From assembly GCA_015523545.1 (NCBI GenBank), contig WAKB01000001.1:258159-309539 (forward strand): 51,381 bases of DNA. The letters are read 5' to 3'. The DNA comes from Candidatus Geothermarchaeota archaeon (GTDB taxonomy: Archaea > Thermoproteota > Nitrososphaeria > Geothermarchaeales > JDFR-13). The position numbers were made by a program, and so were the translations under genes. Each line of letters begins with the position of its first letter. The first letter of the stretch is position 1. The notes beneath the pieces were generated by a model. That model had not been told where the DNA came from, made no database searches, and saw nothing but the letters and a program-made list of their open reading frames with translations. Shown piece by piece: positions 8,570 to 16,830 of the stretch.

Positions 8570-9115
8570 ATGATTAGGATAGGCTTCGCCGCATACAGCG
8601 GCGACCCCACCCACCGGGACATCGAGAACGCTAGGCAGCTAGTCACGACACTATACAGGGAGGTCGACTTCAACAGGGTGGCCTTCCTACTCGGCGGGTA
8701 CTGGGGCCTCATGAGGGTCCTGGTGGACGAGCTTCTACAGCATGGAGGCAGGGTGGTGCTCTTCCCCCCGCTTGAGCTGGAGAAGCTGGAGTATCCAGAG
8801 GGGGCTATAGTCCTACGCCTAGGCCTCTCTATGAGGGCTAGGAGCATCCCCCTTGTCAGGAGCTCCGACGTATTCATAGTCATGGGTGGCGAGGGGGGCT
8901 CGATACTGGAGCTCGTCACCAGCTACGACGAGGGGATACCCACATACCTACTCACCGAGACTGGACACTCGACAGATAAGATGTCATTCCTAACACCATA
9001 CCTCGACAGGAGGAGGACCGTGGAGATAAAGGTCTTCAACGACCCGGTACAGCTTGCAGAGGATCTGATACAGAACCACCTACAGAGCGTCCTGAGGAGC
9101 GGAGCCTCTAAGTAG
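8570..9115 (+). CDS. LOG/SLOG-fold nucleotide-binding protein (TIGR00725-like)
   Basis: A 181-residue Rossmann-like protein. MIRIGFAAYSGD at the start and the glycine-rich VFIVMGGEGGSILELVTSYDEGIPTYLLT (about 102-130) match the LOG/SLOG superfamily, which includes cytokinin-activating phosphoribohydrolases and a molybdenum-cofactor carrier group. The PGGxGTxxE catalytic signature of true LOG enzymes is altered here to GGEGGSILE, so nucleotide binding is plausible but LOG hydrolase activity is not assured. ATG 8570 lies next to a TATATAGGGATATATG stretch, suggesting a leaderless or near-leaderless mRNA, divergent from the MYG1-like gene. Function not known. Confidence 0.6.
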   Translation: MIRIGFAAYSGDPTHRDIENARQLVTTLYREVDFNRVAFLLGGYWGLMRVLVDELLQHGGRVVLFPPLELEKLEYPEGAIVLRLGLSMRARSIPLVRSSDVFIVMGGEGGSILELVTSYDEGIPTYLLTETGHSTDKMSFLTPYLDRRRTVEIKVFNDPVQLAEDLIQNHLQSVLRSGASK

Positions 9116-9144
9116 GATCACATGGGTAGAGAAGGGGGTGGGGA

Positions 9145-10092
9145 TTACCTACCCATCCTAATCACGAGGTATGCCACGGGTATGGCTAGGAGGAGGATTA
9201 CCAGGTAGGTCAACGGGGTATTGACCGACCCATCCATCTCCTCCACACTGGCATCAGCCTCGCCAACCTCTTTGGAGACACCTTCACCTATGGCGTCCTC
9301 AGAGTCCTGGGGAGCCGAGTCACTACTGGAGATCCACTCCTCATATGGCGAGGTTGGGAGGGGTTCATACTCGGATTTGTTGAAGGCAATTACTAGTGGG
9401 TAGTCCCCAGGTATCACCTCCCTCACATATGCTGCGAAGGCCCTGATATCCTCCATGCTTGGCTGGATGTCACCCTGTATAACTATATGTAGGGTCATCC
9501 CAAGCCCTATCCTTATAGATGCGTGGAGACCCAGGAAGGTATCGATCTCACCATACCTGGAGAAGATCTGGACCGCCACGTTATCTATCTGCCTTATAAC
9601 GCTATCCTCATCAAGCTGCACAGGCCCAAGCACATCCCTTAGATACTCCACAGTCGACATACTGCCCAGCGTCGCATACACCTCCACCCTCTCCACACAT
9701 CTGGGAAGGCTACTTGTAGTCCGGCTAACCAGATCCTTGTCGAGCCCTCCCCAGACCACATATATTTCCAGGACTCCAGAGCGGTTATTAAAGTTCACAT
9801 CCTCTGTCCAGGGGAGGCTCTCCAGGACAAGTTCCTCTATGACTCCCGGGCTACAGGGGCCATCAACATCTACAGCCCTAGGGACCGTATATTTGTCGGT
9901 AAGGCTATAGATGTTCTCACGGCCGAAGAGGATGTAGACATCACCACCCACATATGTATAGGCGTCATAGTCTACAGGCTCATAGACCCTGATAGATACC
10001 ACATCCTCCGGGGTCTCTACAGCCTGTGCATACCACCCTGGAGACATGAACAGGATAGCCATCAGCAGGATAGGTAGGAATAGAGTCCTCAT
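9145..10092 (-). CDS. Surface-exposed protein with signal peptide, acidic stalk and C-terminal anchor
   Basis: A 315-residue protein of unrecognised family. An N-terminal signal peptide (about 1-25, ending YAQAVE) leads into an alpha/beta ectodomain (about 30-245). A Ser/Asp/Glu-rich low-complexity stalk follows (about 248-285, SSSDSAPQDSEDAIGEG). One membrane helix (about 290-311) and a short RMGR tail end it. The two cysteines of the ectodomain (SPRCV- and GPCSPG-type contexts) might pair. The layout resembles TPM-like or archaeal secreted repair proteins but no motif proves this. GGAGGTGAT, a strong Shine-Dalgarno sequence, sits 6 bases before the ATG, so it is translated from a leadered mRNA. 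Confidence 0.65.
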   Translation of the reverse strand: MRTLFLPILLMAILFMSPGWYAQAVETPEDVVSIRVYEPVDYDAYTYVGGDVYILFGRENIYSLTDKYTVPRAVDVDGPCSPGVIEELVLESLPWTEDVNFNNRSGVLEIYVVWGGLDKDLVSRTTSSLPRCVERVEVYATLGSMSTVEYLRDVLGPVQLDEDSVIRQIDNVAVQIFSRYGEIDTFLGLHASIRIGLGMTLHIVIQGDIQPSMEDIRAFAAYVREVIPGDYPLVIAFNKSEYEPLPTSPYEEWISSSDSAPQDSEDAIGEGVSKEVGEADASVEEMDGSVNTPLTYLVILLLAIPVAYLVIRMGR

Positions 10093-10133
10093 ATAATCAC
10101 CTCCGCGAGGTTTGGGCTATGATATTCTACTGT

Positions 10134-10172
10134 CGCTATCGGTAGCGGCTGTCTTATATCCCTCTTCAAGAC
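10134..10172 (-). promoter_or_regulatory. Promoter with two inverted repeats upstream of the surface-protein gene
   Basis: On the minus strand GATATAAGAC (about 10151-10160) is a good TATA box for the gene starting at 10092. A perfect 5-bp inverted repeat CGCTA-TCGG-TAGCG (10134-10147) lies between it and the expected start of transcription, and GTCTT...AAGAC (10151-10155 and 10168-10172) flanks the TATA box. Either could be an operator, or the first a 5' UTR hairpin. Confidence 0.35.
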
Positions 10173-10284
10173 GATCTCCTAATAATTTGTGGCTCGCTCA
10201 GGGTATATGTAGATAATATATCTATCCCCCGGAGGAGTTGGCACGTCTATATTCTCTGTATCTTGCTTGTAGGCATGTCGATGG

Positions 10285-11178
10285 CTATTTAAACACTACC
10301 CCCGTCTCCATAGCCCATAGGAGGAGGTCAAGCTCTGCTGGGAGCATCCCCAGGTATCTAGCCAGCCAGCGGAACCGGGTCTCAAGCTCGATATACCTCC
10401 TCCTAGAGAGGCTCTTGGGGTAGCTGTTTATCAGCCTGAGCCGGGCCATCCACCTGAGGATATGCCTGTCCAGTATTGCTAGGTGTAGGCCCCTACCGAT
10501 GTTCCGGAGGAAGTGGCTCGCCTCCTTATATCCGAGGCCCTTCACACTCCTGACGAGCATCTCCCTAGCCATTAGGGGATCTTCTATGCTGAGTATCTCC
10601 CCTAGACGCCCCTCCATGTATAGCCTCCTAGCCCCAACTATGTATTGGGACTTCTTCCTCCAGAATCTACAGCCCCTGATCACCCTGCCTATATCCCCCG
10701 GCCCACCACTGTAGAGGGTGCCTGAGAGGTGTAGCTCCTTCACCTTCTCCCAGCACCTAATGGCGGGGCTCATAGGTGTGAGTAGGCAGAAGACAAGCTC
10801 GAGGAATATCCTCTCCTCCCCACATCTACCCACCTCCCTGAAGCTCTTGATTGCCCTCTCTATATCGCCTCTATACCTCTGATATGCATCCCAGACCGTC
10901 TCTAGGGATCCGCCTGAGACGTAGGTGAAGAGCTTAACCTTGGAGCCTGGCTCCACCACCGTGTCTAGGCCACTGGCCAGCATCACGTTCCTACCATCGA
11001 CCAGTATCCCGTAGGGGACACCCTCCCTATCAAGCTCCTCCACAAGCCTCTTGAGCTCTGGTATGGAGGAGATTATTGCTGATAGTGGCTCCGCCCTCTC
11101 GATGCTCAGCCTTATATAGTCCCTCCCAAGCCTAGTCCTGAAGATTCCGTATAGGAGGATCTCCACTTCGCGGGGCAT
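10285..11178 (-). CDS. ogg: MoaD/ubiquitin-like domain fused to Ogg2-type 8-oxoguanine DNA glycosylase/lyase
   Basis: A 297-residue two-domain protein. Residues 1-90 look like a MoaD/ThiS/SAMP beta-grasp domain: VEILLYGIF strand, helix ELKRLVEELD, YGILVDGRNV, DTVVEPGSKVKLFTYVSGG, ending in Gly89-Gly90. The remaining 207 residues match a full-length archaeal Ogg2 (MjaOgg-like) glycosylase: LLTPMSP, the helix-hairpin-helix VKGLGYKEASHFLRNIG with Lys218 as expected nucleophile, Asp237 in AILDRHI, and the LLLWAMETGVVFK tail. Ogg2 excises 8-oxoguanine and nicks the strand. The start at ATG 11178 is preceded by CTTTATAC about 25 bases upstream, so the mRNA is probably leaderless. A further upstream ATG (11259) lies inside the neighbouring gene and adds an unrelated basic tail. 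The fusion is discussed under findings. Confidence 0.85.
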   Translation of the reverse strand: MPREVEILLYGIFRTRLGRDYIRLSIERAEPLSAIISSIPELKRLVEELDREGVPYGILVDGRNVMLASGLDTVVEPGSKVKLFTYVSGGSLETVWDAYQRYRGDIERAIKSFREVGRCGEERIFLELVFCLLTPMSPAIRCWEKVKELHLSGTLYSGGPGDIGRVIRGCRFWRKKSQYIVGARRLYMEGRLGEILSIEDPLMAREMLVRSVKGLGYKEASHFLRNIGRGLHLAILDRHILRWMARLRLINSYPKSLSRRRYIELETRFRWLARYLGMLPAELDLLLWAMETGVVFK

Positions 11179-11209
11179 CGCTTGATAGATGTATAAAGAG
11201 GTTTGGGGG

Positions 11210-13201
11210 CTACTCCCCCTTGAACCTCGGCTTCCTCTTCTCCAAGAAGGCCGAGACACCCTCTATAAAGTCCTCCGTGGAGAAGGTTAGGCCGAAGAAG
11301 CCGGACTCTATCGCCTCGCCATGCCATAGATCCGTCTCTAGGCCTAGCTGTATCGAGTACTTAGCGGCCAAGAGGGCTAGTGGAGGCTTCTCAGCGAGTT
11401 TGAGGGCGAAGCTACGGGTATACTCCTCCAGCCTCTCAGGAGGGACCACCTTGTCAACCATACCCATCTCCAGCGCTTCATAGGCGTTGTACATGTCGCC
11501 GGTGTAGATCACCTCCTTGGCCTTGGATGGGCCTATCAGTCTAGCCAGCCTCTGCGTACCAGCGGCCCCAGGGATTATTCCCAGGTTTATCTCCGGCTGG
11601 CCAACAACGGCGAGTTCACTAGCTATGCGGAAGTCCCCGGCTAGGGCCAGCTCCATACCACCGCCTAGGGCGAAGCCGTTTATCATGATTATGACGGGCT
11701 TGGTGAAGTACTCTATCTTGTTTGTCAGCTCCTGGAAACGCCTTGAGAAGATAGCGGCCTTGAAGGGTGTTACACCGACGAAACTGTTAACATCCGCACC
11801 TGCGCTAAAGGCCCTACCCATCCCTGTGAGTATCACCACCCTGATATCCTCCATCTCCTCAATCTTGTCGAGAGCCTTCGAGAGCTCTTCCAAGAGCTGT
11901 GGCGAGAGGGCGTTGAGCTTGTCCGGCCTGTTCAGTATGATCCATGCCAGTGGCTTCTCAAACCTTATGATCAGGGTCTCCATCCGCTCCTCCTCATAGC
12001 TCGGATACTTGTAGAACCCCTCACCACTCCTAACTCCTAACAGCCCCTTACCAACCATCTCCCTCAGGAGTGGGTCGGGCTCGAACATCTTGAGGCCGGA
12101 GGCGCTATACATATGCTCCAACGCCTTCGCCACGTTATCGAGGCCATACTCGTCGCCATACCTCAGTATACCCTTGGGGTAGCCCAGGCCGAGGACGGTG
12201 GCCTTATCAATATCGTATTTTGAGGCTATACCCTCGCTCACGAGGTATGCAGCCTCGTTAACGGCCGGGGCGATAAGCATCACAGGGTTTAGATCCTCAG
12301 CCGCGTCCCTAGGTATCTCCGGCTTCACATACTTCCCTGGCGATGGGTACTGGTAGAAGCCCTCCCCACTCTTGACACCATACTTACCCTCCTTATACTT
12401 CTCCTCGAAGAGGCCGCAGCTATATACCTCCGTCCCCCTCTCGATCATGGCCTTCGCCACGAGGTAGAAGACGTCTATACCGCTGTAGTCGGCCAGCTCG
12501 AAGACGCCCATCGGGAAGCCAAGCTTATACCTAGCCACTGCGTCGACAGCCTCTATAGATGCGTTCCCACTCTCCACGAGCCAGCAGGCAGCAGCCATGA
12601 GCTTGAGCAGGATCCTATTGACTATGAAGCCAGGCACATCCCTCTTCACTAGGACTGTCTGCTTACCAAACCTCTTTGCCAAGTCCTCCGTAATCTTGAC
12701 GGTTAGGCTACTCGTCTTCTCCCCCCGTATCACCTCGACCAGTGGCATGAGTGGGGGCGGGTTGAAGAAGTGCATACCCACGACCTTCTCAGGCCTCTTA
12801 GTAGCCTCTGCGATCTCGCTTATGGGTAGGCTACTGGTATTCGTGGCTAGGACAGCGTGTCCAGGGGCCAGCTCATCCACCTTAGAGAATACCTCCCGCT
12901 TAAGCTCGATCTTCTCAGGTATAGCCTCGATCACGAAGTCGGCATCCCCCACAGCCTCCGCCAGATCCAGAGTGGGGTGTATCCTAGCCATTATAGTGTC
13001 AACATCCTCCCTCAACATCCTCTTGGAGACCAGCTTCTCCACACTCCACCTTATCTTACCCAGGGCGTTGTCGAGGAACTCCTGCTTAATATCGTAGAGG
13101 TAGACCTGGTACCCCGAGTATGCAGCCACCTCCGCTATTCCATGGCCCATGGTGCCTGCTCCAAGGACGGCCACAACCCTTATATCATCCACAGCCCCCA
13201 T
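11210..13201 (-). CDS. Fused 3-hydroxyacyl-CoA dehydrogenase / enoyl-CoA hydratase
   Basis: A 663-residue bifunctional beta-oxidation enzyme in the crenarchaeal order, dehydrogenase first. Residues 1-190 form the NAD-binding domain (VAVLGAGTMGHGIAEVAA; NTSSLPISEIA; GMHFFNPPPLMPLVEV with catalytic His). C-terminal dehydrogenase domains follow to about 400 (VKRDVPGFIVNRIL; GVKSGEGFYQYP; GVRSGEGFYKYP). A crotonase domain ends it, with both catalytic glutamates in GGGMELALAGDFRIA and PEINLGIIPGAAGTQRL. In autotrophic crenarchaea the same fusion is crotonyl-CoA hydratase/3-hydroxybutyryl-CoA dehydrogenase of the hydroxybutyrate cycles; here the neighbours favour fatty-acid degradation. ATG 13201 was chosen because GGTGGTG lies 4 bases upstream. 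Confidence 0.95.
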   Translation of the reverse strand: MGAVDDIRVVAVLGAGTMGHGIAEVAAYSGYQVYLYDIKQEFLDNALGKIRWSVEKLVSKRMLREDVDTIMARIHPTLDLAEAVGDADFVIEAIPEKIELKREVFSKVDELAPGHAVLATNTSSLPISEIAEATKRPEKVVGMHFFNPPPLMPLVEVIRGEKTSSLTVKITEDLAKRFGKQTVLVKRDVPGFIVNRILLKLMAAACWLVESGNASIEAVDAVARYKLGFPMGVFELADYSGIDVFYLVAKAMIERGTEVYSCGLFEEKYKEGKYGVKSGEGFYQYPSPGKYVKPEIPRDAAEDLNPVMLIAPAVNEAAYLVSEGIASKYDIDKATVLGLGYPKGILRYGDEYGLDNVAKALEHMYSASGLKMFEPDPLLREMVGKGLLGVRSGEGFYKYPSYEEERMETLIIRFEKPLAWIILNRPDKLNALSPQLLEELSKALDKIEEMEDIRVVILTGMGRAFSAGADVNSFVGVTPFKAAIFSRRFQELTNKIEYFTKPVIIMINGFALGGGMELALAGDFRIASELAVVGQPEINLGIIPGAAGTQRLARLIGPSKAKEVIYTGDMYNAYEALEMGMVDKVVPPERLEEYTRSFALKLAEKPPLALLAAKYSIQLGLETDLWHGEAIESGFFGLTFSTEDFIEGVSAFLEKRKPRFKGE

Positions 13202-13211
13202 GTTCACCACC

Positions 13212-14426
13212 CTATAGGCTAAGGACATCTATCCCGAAGCTCTTCTTCAGGAGCTGGCGAATAGTTGTCAGCCTCTGAATATCGTTCGTACCCTCATAGA
13301 TCGTGGTTATTATAGAGTCCCTAAGGAAGTGCTCCACACCAGTCTCCTTATCAACCCCGACACCACCATGAACCTTTATAGCTAGGGCGGAGACCTTCTC
13401 AGCCACCTCAGTAGCATATGTCTTAGCCATCGAGGCGGCGAATACATACTCCTCCCTACCCTGGTCAGCCAGGTTGGCGGCCCAGTATGTGAGGAGCCTA
13501 GCCGTCTGGATCATGGTCAGCATATCCGCCAGCTTGAAGCTGACGGCCTGGAAGGAGATTATCTGCCTACCGAAGGCCTGCCTCTGGAGGCTATAGTTGA
13601 AGGCCTTCTCAAATGCTCCCTGGGCGATGCCTACAGCCTGGGCAGCTATGCCGACCCTGCTATGGTCATACGTGGCTAGGAGCATCTTGAAGCCCTCGTT
13701 CTCAGGCGGTATAAGGTTCTCCTCAGGCACCTCCACATTGTCGAGTATAACCTCGCTGGGATGCTCACCGTCAAGGCCCATCACATCGAATCTGCTACCC
13801 ACCTCGACCCCCGGCCAGTCACGCTCCACGATGAAGAGAGAGATACCCCACCACCTCTTCCTACGCTCCTCAGGCGGGGGGCTAGTCCTGGCTGATACGA
13901 CGAAGTAGTCCGCCTTATCCGCACCCGTGATGAAGATCTTCCTACCGTTGATGATGTACTTATCACCCTCCTTACGGGCAGTTGTCTGTATCCCGGCTAC
14001 ATCACTGCCCGCGGCGGGCTCGGTATTGGCGTGGGCAGCGAACTTCTCACCCCTAGCCACGGGCGGGATATACTTCTTTTTCTGCTCCTCAGTACCGAAG
14101 GTCATGACTGGGTATGTGAAGAGGCCGTTCACCAGGAGGCCCGTCCCGAATGCGGGTAGGACTCGGGAGATCTCCTCCATCAGTATAACCAGGTACATTG
14201 AGCCTCCTCCCTGACCCCCGAGCTCCTCCGGGATCCCTATGCCGGTGAAGCCCATCTCGACAGCCTTCCTATACAGCTCCTCTGGTATGACGCCCTCCTT
14301 AACCACCTTCACAGCTATCGGCTCTATCTCACGCTCGACGAACTCCCTGACACTAGCCCTGAAAATCTCCAGCTCATCATCGATCTCGATGGAGTAGTCC
14401 TTGACACTGGTGAAGGGGAACACCAT
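13212..14426 (-). CDS. Acyl-CoA dehydrogenase
   Basis: A flavoenzyme of about 404 residues for the first oxidation step of beta-oxidation, passing electrons to ETF (etfAB lies at 37994-39657). It shows the family signatures FAAHANTEPAAGSDVAGIQTTA, the middle beta domain with KYIINGRKIFITGA, a helical C-terminus with RQAFGRQIISFQAVSFKLADM, and KVHGGVGVDKETGVEHFLRDS followed by the catalytic-Glu motif TIYEGTNDIQR. Start is ambiguous between ATG 14426 and in-frame GTG 14435; a TTATACT box near 14445 makes the ATG close to a leaderless position. It is 10 bases from the fused dehydrogenase/hydratase gene, forming an operon. Confidence 0.95.
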   Translation of the reverse strand: MVFPFTSVKDYSIEIDDELEIFRASVREFVEREIEPIAVKVVKEGVIPEELYRKAVEMGFTGIGIPEELGGQGGGSMYLVILMEEISRVLPAFGTGLLVNGLFTYPVMTFGTEEQKKKYIPPVARGEKFAAHANTEPAAGSDVAGIQTTARKEGDKYIINGRKIFITGADKADYFVVSARTSPPPEERRKRWWGISLFIVERDWPGVEVGSRFDVMGLDGEHPSEVILDNVEVPEENLIPPENEGFKMLLATYDHSRVGIAAQAVGIAQGAFEKAFNYSLQRQAFGRQIISFQAVSFKLADMLTMIQTARLLTYWAANLADQGREEYVFAASMAKTYATEVAEKVSALAIKVHGGVGVDKETGVEHFLRDSIITTIYEGTNDIQRLTTIRQLLKKSFGIDVLSL

Positions 14427-14440
14427 GTCAACCACACTAG

Positions 14441-14477
14441 TATAATCCCGGTAGGTGTAAAAAATAGGGGGATTATA
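14441..14477. promoter_or_regulatory. Long inverted repeat in the acyl-CoA dehydrogenase promoter region
   Basis: TATAATCCC (14441-14449) and GGGATTATA (14469-14477) are perfect 9-bp inverted arms separated by 19 bases, in the 107-base gap between the DUF35 gene and the acyl-CoA dehydrogenase start. The arm nearer the gene overlaps its likely TATA box, so binding by a dimeric repressor would block transcription. As RNA the arms could also form a hairpin that ends the upstream transcript. The GGGATWA half-site recurs in the palindrome at 44627-44645. Confidence 0.45.
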
Positions 14478-14533
14478 ACTTGGGGAGAGGCTAATGGGGA
14501 GGAGAGATATAAAGTGTTGGGGGATATACCCGG

Positions 14534-15091
14534 CTACTCCTCAGCCGGGACCCACTCATAGGTTATGTAGTTCTCCGGCTTCCTCCTCACGATCTCCAGC
14601 CGCATCTTCATACCTATCTGGAGCTTCGACGGGTCGTCAGCCCTTATCCAAGCCGTCACGTTGATCCCCTCAGGTAACCTGACGATACCGACGATGTAGT
14701 CGTCGTAGTGGCTGAAGCTATACGGCTTCACATTGATCTGGGTATATGTGAGGAGCTCACCCTCCCTGGAGAGCTCGACCCACTCCATATCACTCTTCCT
14801 ACACTTTGGACAGTCCTTCTGAGGCGGGAAGTAGAGCTCCCCACAGGATTTACACTTGGTCGTGACGAACTTCCCGTCTATAAGCTTGTCGAAGAACTCC
14901 TTAATACCCTCCACGCTTATGACGAACCGTGTAGTTATCCACCTCTGGTCATACCACTGTAGAGCCCCACTCTTCATGTCTGGGAATGTTGGTAGGCCCA
15001 GGCTATCCTTCATACTCTCGACGAACTCCTCAAACTCCTTCATCTGCTTATCGAAGAGCTCCCTCTGGCTAACCTTCTCCTCCCTACTCAT
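14534..15091 (-). CDS. DUF35 OB-fold / zinc-ribbon protein, thiolase partner
   Basis: A 185-residue protein of the DUF35 family. In archaea this protein sits between thiolase and HMG-CoA synthase or otherwise shuttles CoA thioesters next to a thiolase. A helical N-terminal arm (about 1-75) precedes a rubredoxin-like zinc ribbon CKSCGELYFPPQKDCPKC. An OB fold with DYIVGIVRLPEGINVTAWI and LQIGMKMRLEIVRR follows. ATG 15091 is preferred over GTG 15100 because AAGGGGGTGAG lies just upstream. It abuts the thiolase gene, so the pair is co-made. Confidence 0.9.
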   Translation of the reverse strand: MSREEKVSQRELFDKQMKEFEEFVESMKDSLGLPTFPDMKSGALQWYDQRWITTRFVISVEGIKEFFDKLIDGKFVTTKCKSCGELYFPPQKDCPKCRKSDMEWVELSREGELLTYTQINVKPYSFSHYDDYIVGIVRLPEGINVTAWIRADDPSKLQIGMKMRLEIVRRKPENYITYEWVPAEE

Positions 15092-15096
15092 ACCAC

Positions 15097-16290
15097 TCAC
15101 CCCCTTGGCCTGTCGAGGGAGAGGATAGTTACATATGCATAGTGCCCCGTACCCCCGACGTTATGGGCTATGGCGCGGCCCTTCTCTATCGGGGCCTGCC
15201 TATCCTTCTCAACCCTCTGGAGCAACTGGTTAGTAAGCTCTGCAACCATACCTACGCCGGTAGCCCCTATGGGGTGGCCCTTAGCCTTGAGGCCGCCGCT
15301 CAGGTTGACCGGTATCTTCCCACCGATATAGGTCTCCCCATCCCTCAGCATCTTATACCCCTCACCAGGCTTGGAGAAGCGTAGATCCTCATACGCCATG
15401 ACCTCAGCTATGGTGAAGCAGTCATGGACCTCCGCCACATCGAAGTATTTATACATCTCGTAGCCATCCAGTATCCCGGCCTGCATATAGGCCTGCTCAG
15501 CAGCCAATCTAGCTGCCCGTAGATATGTGAAGTCATCCCTCTTACTAAGGTTCGCCGTGTCCGATGCATGCCCAATAGCCTCGATCCAGACAGGGGTGTC
15601 TGTAAGCTCCCTAGCAACCTCGCCACTAGCCAGTATAACGGCTGAGGAGCCGTCGGTTATGGGGCTACAGTCGTAGAGCTTGAGGGGCCATGCTATGTAG
15701 CGGGATGACATACACTTCTCCAGCGTGACCTCCTTCTGGAAATGGGCCTTAGGGTTACGGGCACCATAGTAATGATTCTTAACAGCCGCTAGGCAGAGAT
15801 CCTCCTCGGTAGCGCCATACCTATCCATATAGGCAGTCGCGTAGAGGGCGTAGTAGCCCGGGAAGGTCAGGCCAAAGTTATGGAACTCCCAGAAATAGTT
15901 CCCAGCCCTACCTATGAACTCGACCACAGTGGGGGTGGGAGACTCATTCATCTTCTCCAAGCCTATAGCCGTCGCTATGTCTACAGATCCCGACGCAACC
16001 ATGTCATAGGCTAGCTTCACAGCGGCGCTCCCAGAGGCGCAGGCCGCCTCTACACGTGCAGTACCCTTAGGCGTCAGGCCTGAATACTCCCCTATAACAA
16101 CGGCCGGGAGATACTCACTGCTCCAGCCACCCACACTGCTGACGACGAAGTACTCGATATCCTTCTGCTCCAGCCCCGCATCCTCTAGGGCCATCGATAT
16201 CGACTCCCAGGCCAGCTCCCCAATATTCACGTCGCTCCTAACGCCATACCTGCTGTGCCCCACGCCTACAATGGCTACGTCCCTAGCCAT
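15097..16290 (-). CDS. Thiolase (acetyl-CoA C-acyltransferase), archaeal SCP2-thiolase type
   Basis: A 397-residue thiolase that splits 3-ketoacyl-CoA or condenses acetyl-CoA. Seen: VAIVGVGHSRYG at the start, the nucleophile cysteine in VEAACASGSAAVKLA, VHDCFTIAEVMAYE, GHPIGATGVGMVAEL with the catalytic His, and the closing HNVGGTGHYAYVTIL. This branch lacks the second CxGxG cysteine of bacterial thiolases and works with a DUF35 partner, present immediately downstream. It is divergent from the SCP2-like gene at 16407. Confidence 0.93.
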   Translation of the reverse strand: MARDVAIVGVGHSRYGVRSDVNIGELAWESISMALEDAGLEQKDIEYFVVSSVGGWSSEYLPAVVIGEYSGLTPKGTARVEAACASGSAAVKLAYDMVASGSVDIATAIGLEKMNESPTPTVVEFIGRAGNYFWEFHNFGLTFPGYYALYATAYMDRYGATEEDLCLAAVKNHYYGARNPKAHFQKEVTLEKCMSSRYIAWPLKLYDCSPITDGSSAVILASGEVARELTDTPVWIEAIGHASDTANLSKRDDFTYLRAARLAAEQAYMQAGILDGYEMYKYFDVAEVHDCFTIAEVMAYEDLRFSKPGEGYKMLRDGETYIGGKIPVNLSGGLKAKGHPIGATGVGMVAELTNQLLQRVEKDRQAPIEKGRAIAHNVGGTGHYAYVTILSLDRPRG

Positions 16291-16406
16291 ATAGCCACCT
16301 CCGTATAATAATCAGCCCCCCTGAAATATCTTTCAAGGTATTGTCTAGAGAGTCTACACAGCCCTTTATAACGTGGAGAGGGGGATTTCATAGGTGGTTG
16401 ATCAAG
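16291..16406 (+). promoter_or_regulatory. Divergent promoter, thiolase and SCP2 genes
   Basis: The 116-base gap holds CTTTATAAC (about 16362-16370), a TATA box about 40 bases before the SCP2 start, and AGGTGGTTGATC as its ribosome binding site. On the minus strand TATTATACGGAGGTGGC places a ribosome binding site (GGAGGTGG) directly before the thiolase ATG. No clear palindrome like those at 14441 or 44627 was found. Confidence 0.4.
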
Positions 16407-16748
16407 ATGGACCTAGAGACAGCACGCCAGAAGTTCATGGAGGTCTACAACAAGGCGCTGGAGAAGATTGGGGATGAGGTGAAGGGGTGGAACAAGGTCT
16501 TCCAGTTCGAGGTAGAAGGCCTTCCAGAGTTCTACATAGAGTTTAGCAACGGCGAGGTAAGCATAGTAGAGGGGAGGCATGAGAGGCCACTAGCCACCCT
16601 AAAGATGAGTCAGGAGGTCTTCGAGAAGATATTGAACCTAGAGATGGATCCGATGAGGGCCTTCATGATGGGGAAGATGAAGATCACGGGGAACGTCATA
16701 GAGACCGCCAACCTAAGGAAGATATTCGACGTCGTTAGGAAGGGGTAG
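16407..16748 (+). CDS. SCP2 sterol-carrier-like lipid/acyl-CoA binding protein
   Basis: A 113-residue protein matching the SCP2 fold: KVFQFEVEGLPEFYIEFSNGEVSIVEG, then ATLKMSQEVFEKILNLEMDPMRAFMMGKMKITGNVIETANL, where MxGKMKIxGN is the recognisable SCP2 core. SCP2 domains bind fatty acyl chains or acyl-CoA, which suits its position beside thiolase and acyl-CoA synthetase. A longer in-frame start at 16341 exists, but ATG 16407 has AGGTGG upstream and gives normal family length. Confidence 0.85.
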   Translation: MDLETARQKFMEVYNKALEKIGDEVKGWNKVFQFEVEGLPEFYIEFSNGEVSIVEGRHERPLATLKMSQEVFEKILNLEMDPMRAFMMGKMKITGNVIETANLRKIFDVVRKG

Positions 16749-16830
16749 ACACCCCACACATTCTTTATATAAAGCCTAAACCCATATCTTTAAGCCCGAT
16801 TAATAACGCCTCATTGGGAATTCTTTTTTA
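16749..16830 (+). promoter_or_regulatory. Promoter of acyl-CoA synthetase gene
   Basis: An 82-base AT-rich spacer. CTTTATATAAAG (about 16767) is a strong TATA-like element and also palindromic. CGATTAATAAC near 16798 is a closer TATA candidate for the ATG at 16831. No Shine-Dalgarno precedes the start (TTCTTTTTTA), so the mRNA is probably leaderless. Confidence 0.4.

Noticed and set aside
11179-11259. Upstream start for the MoaD-Ogg2 gene
   Set aside because: It overlaps the fused dehydrogenase gene and adds a Ser/Arg/Gly-rich tail; a TATA box sits 25 bases before ATG 11178.
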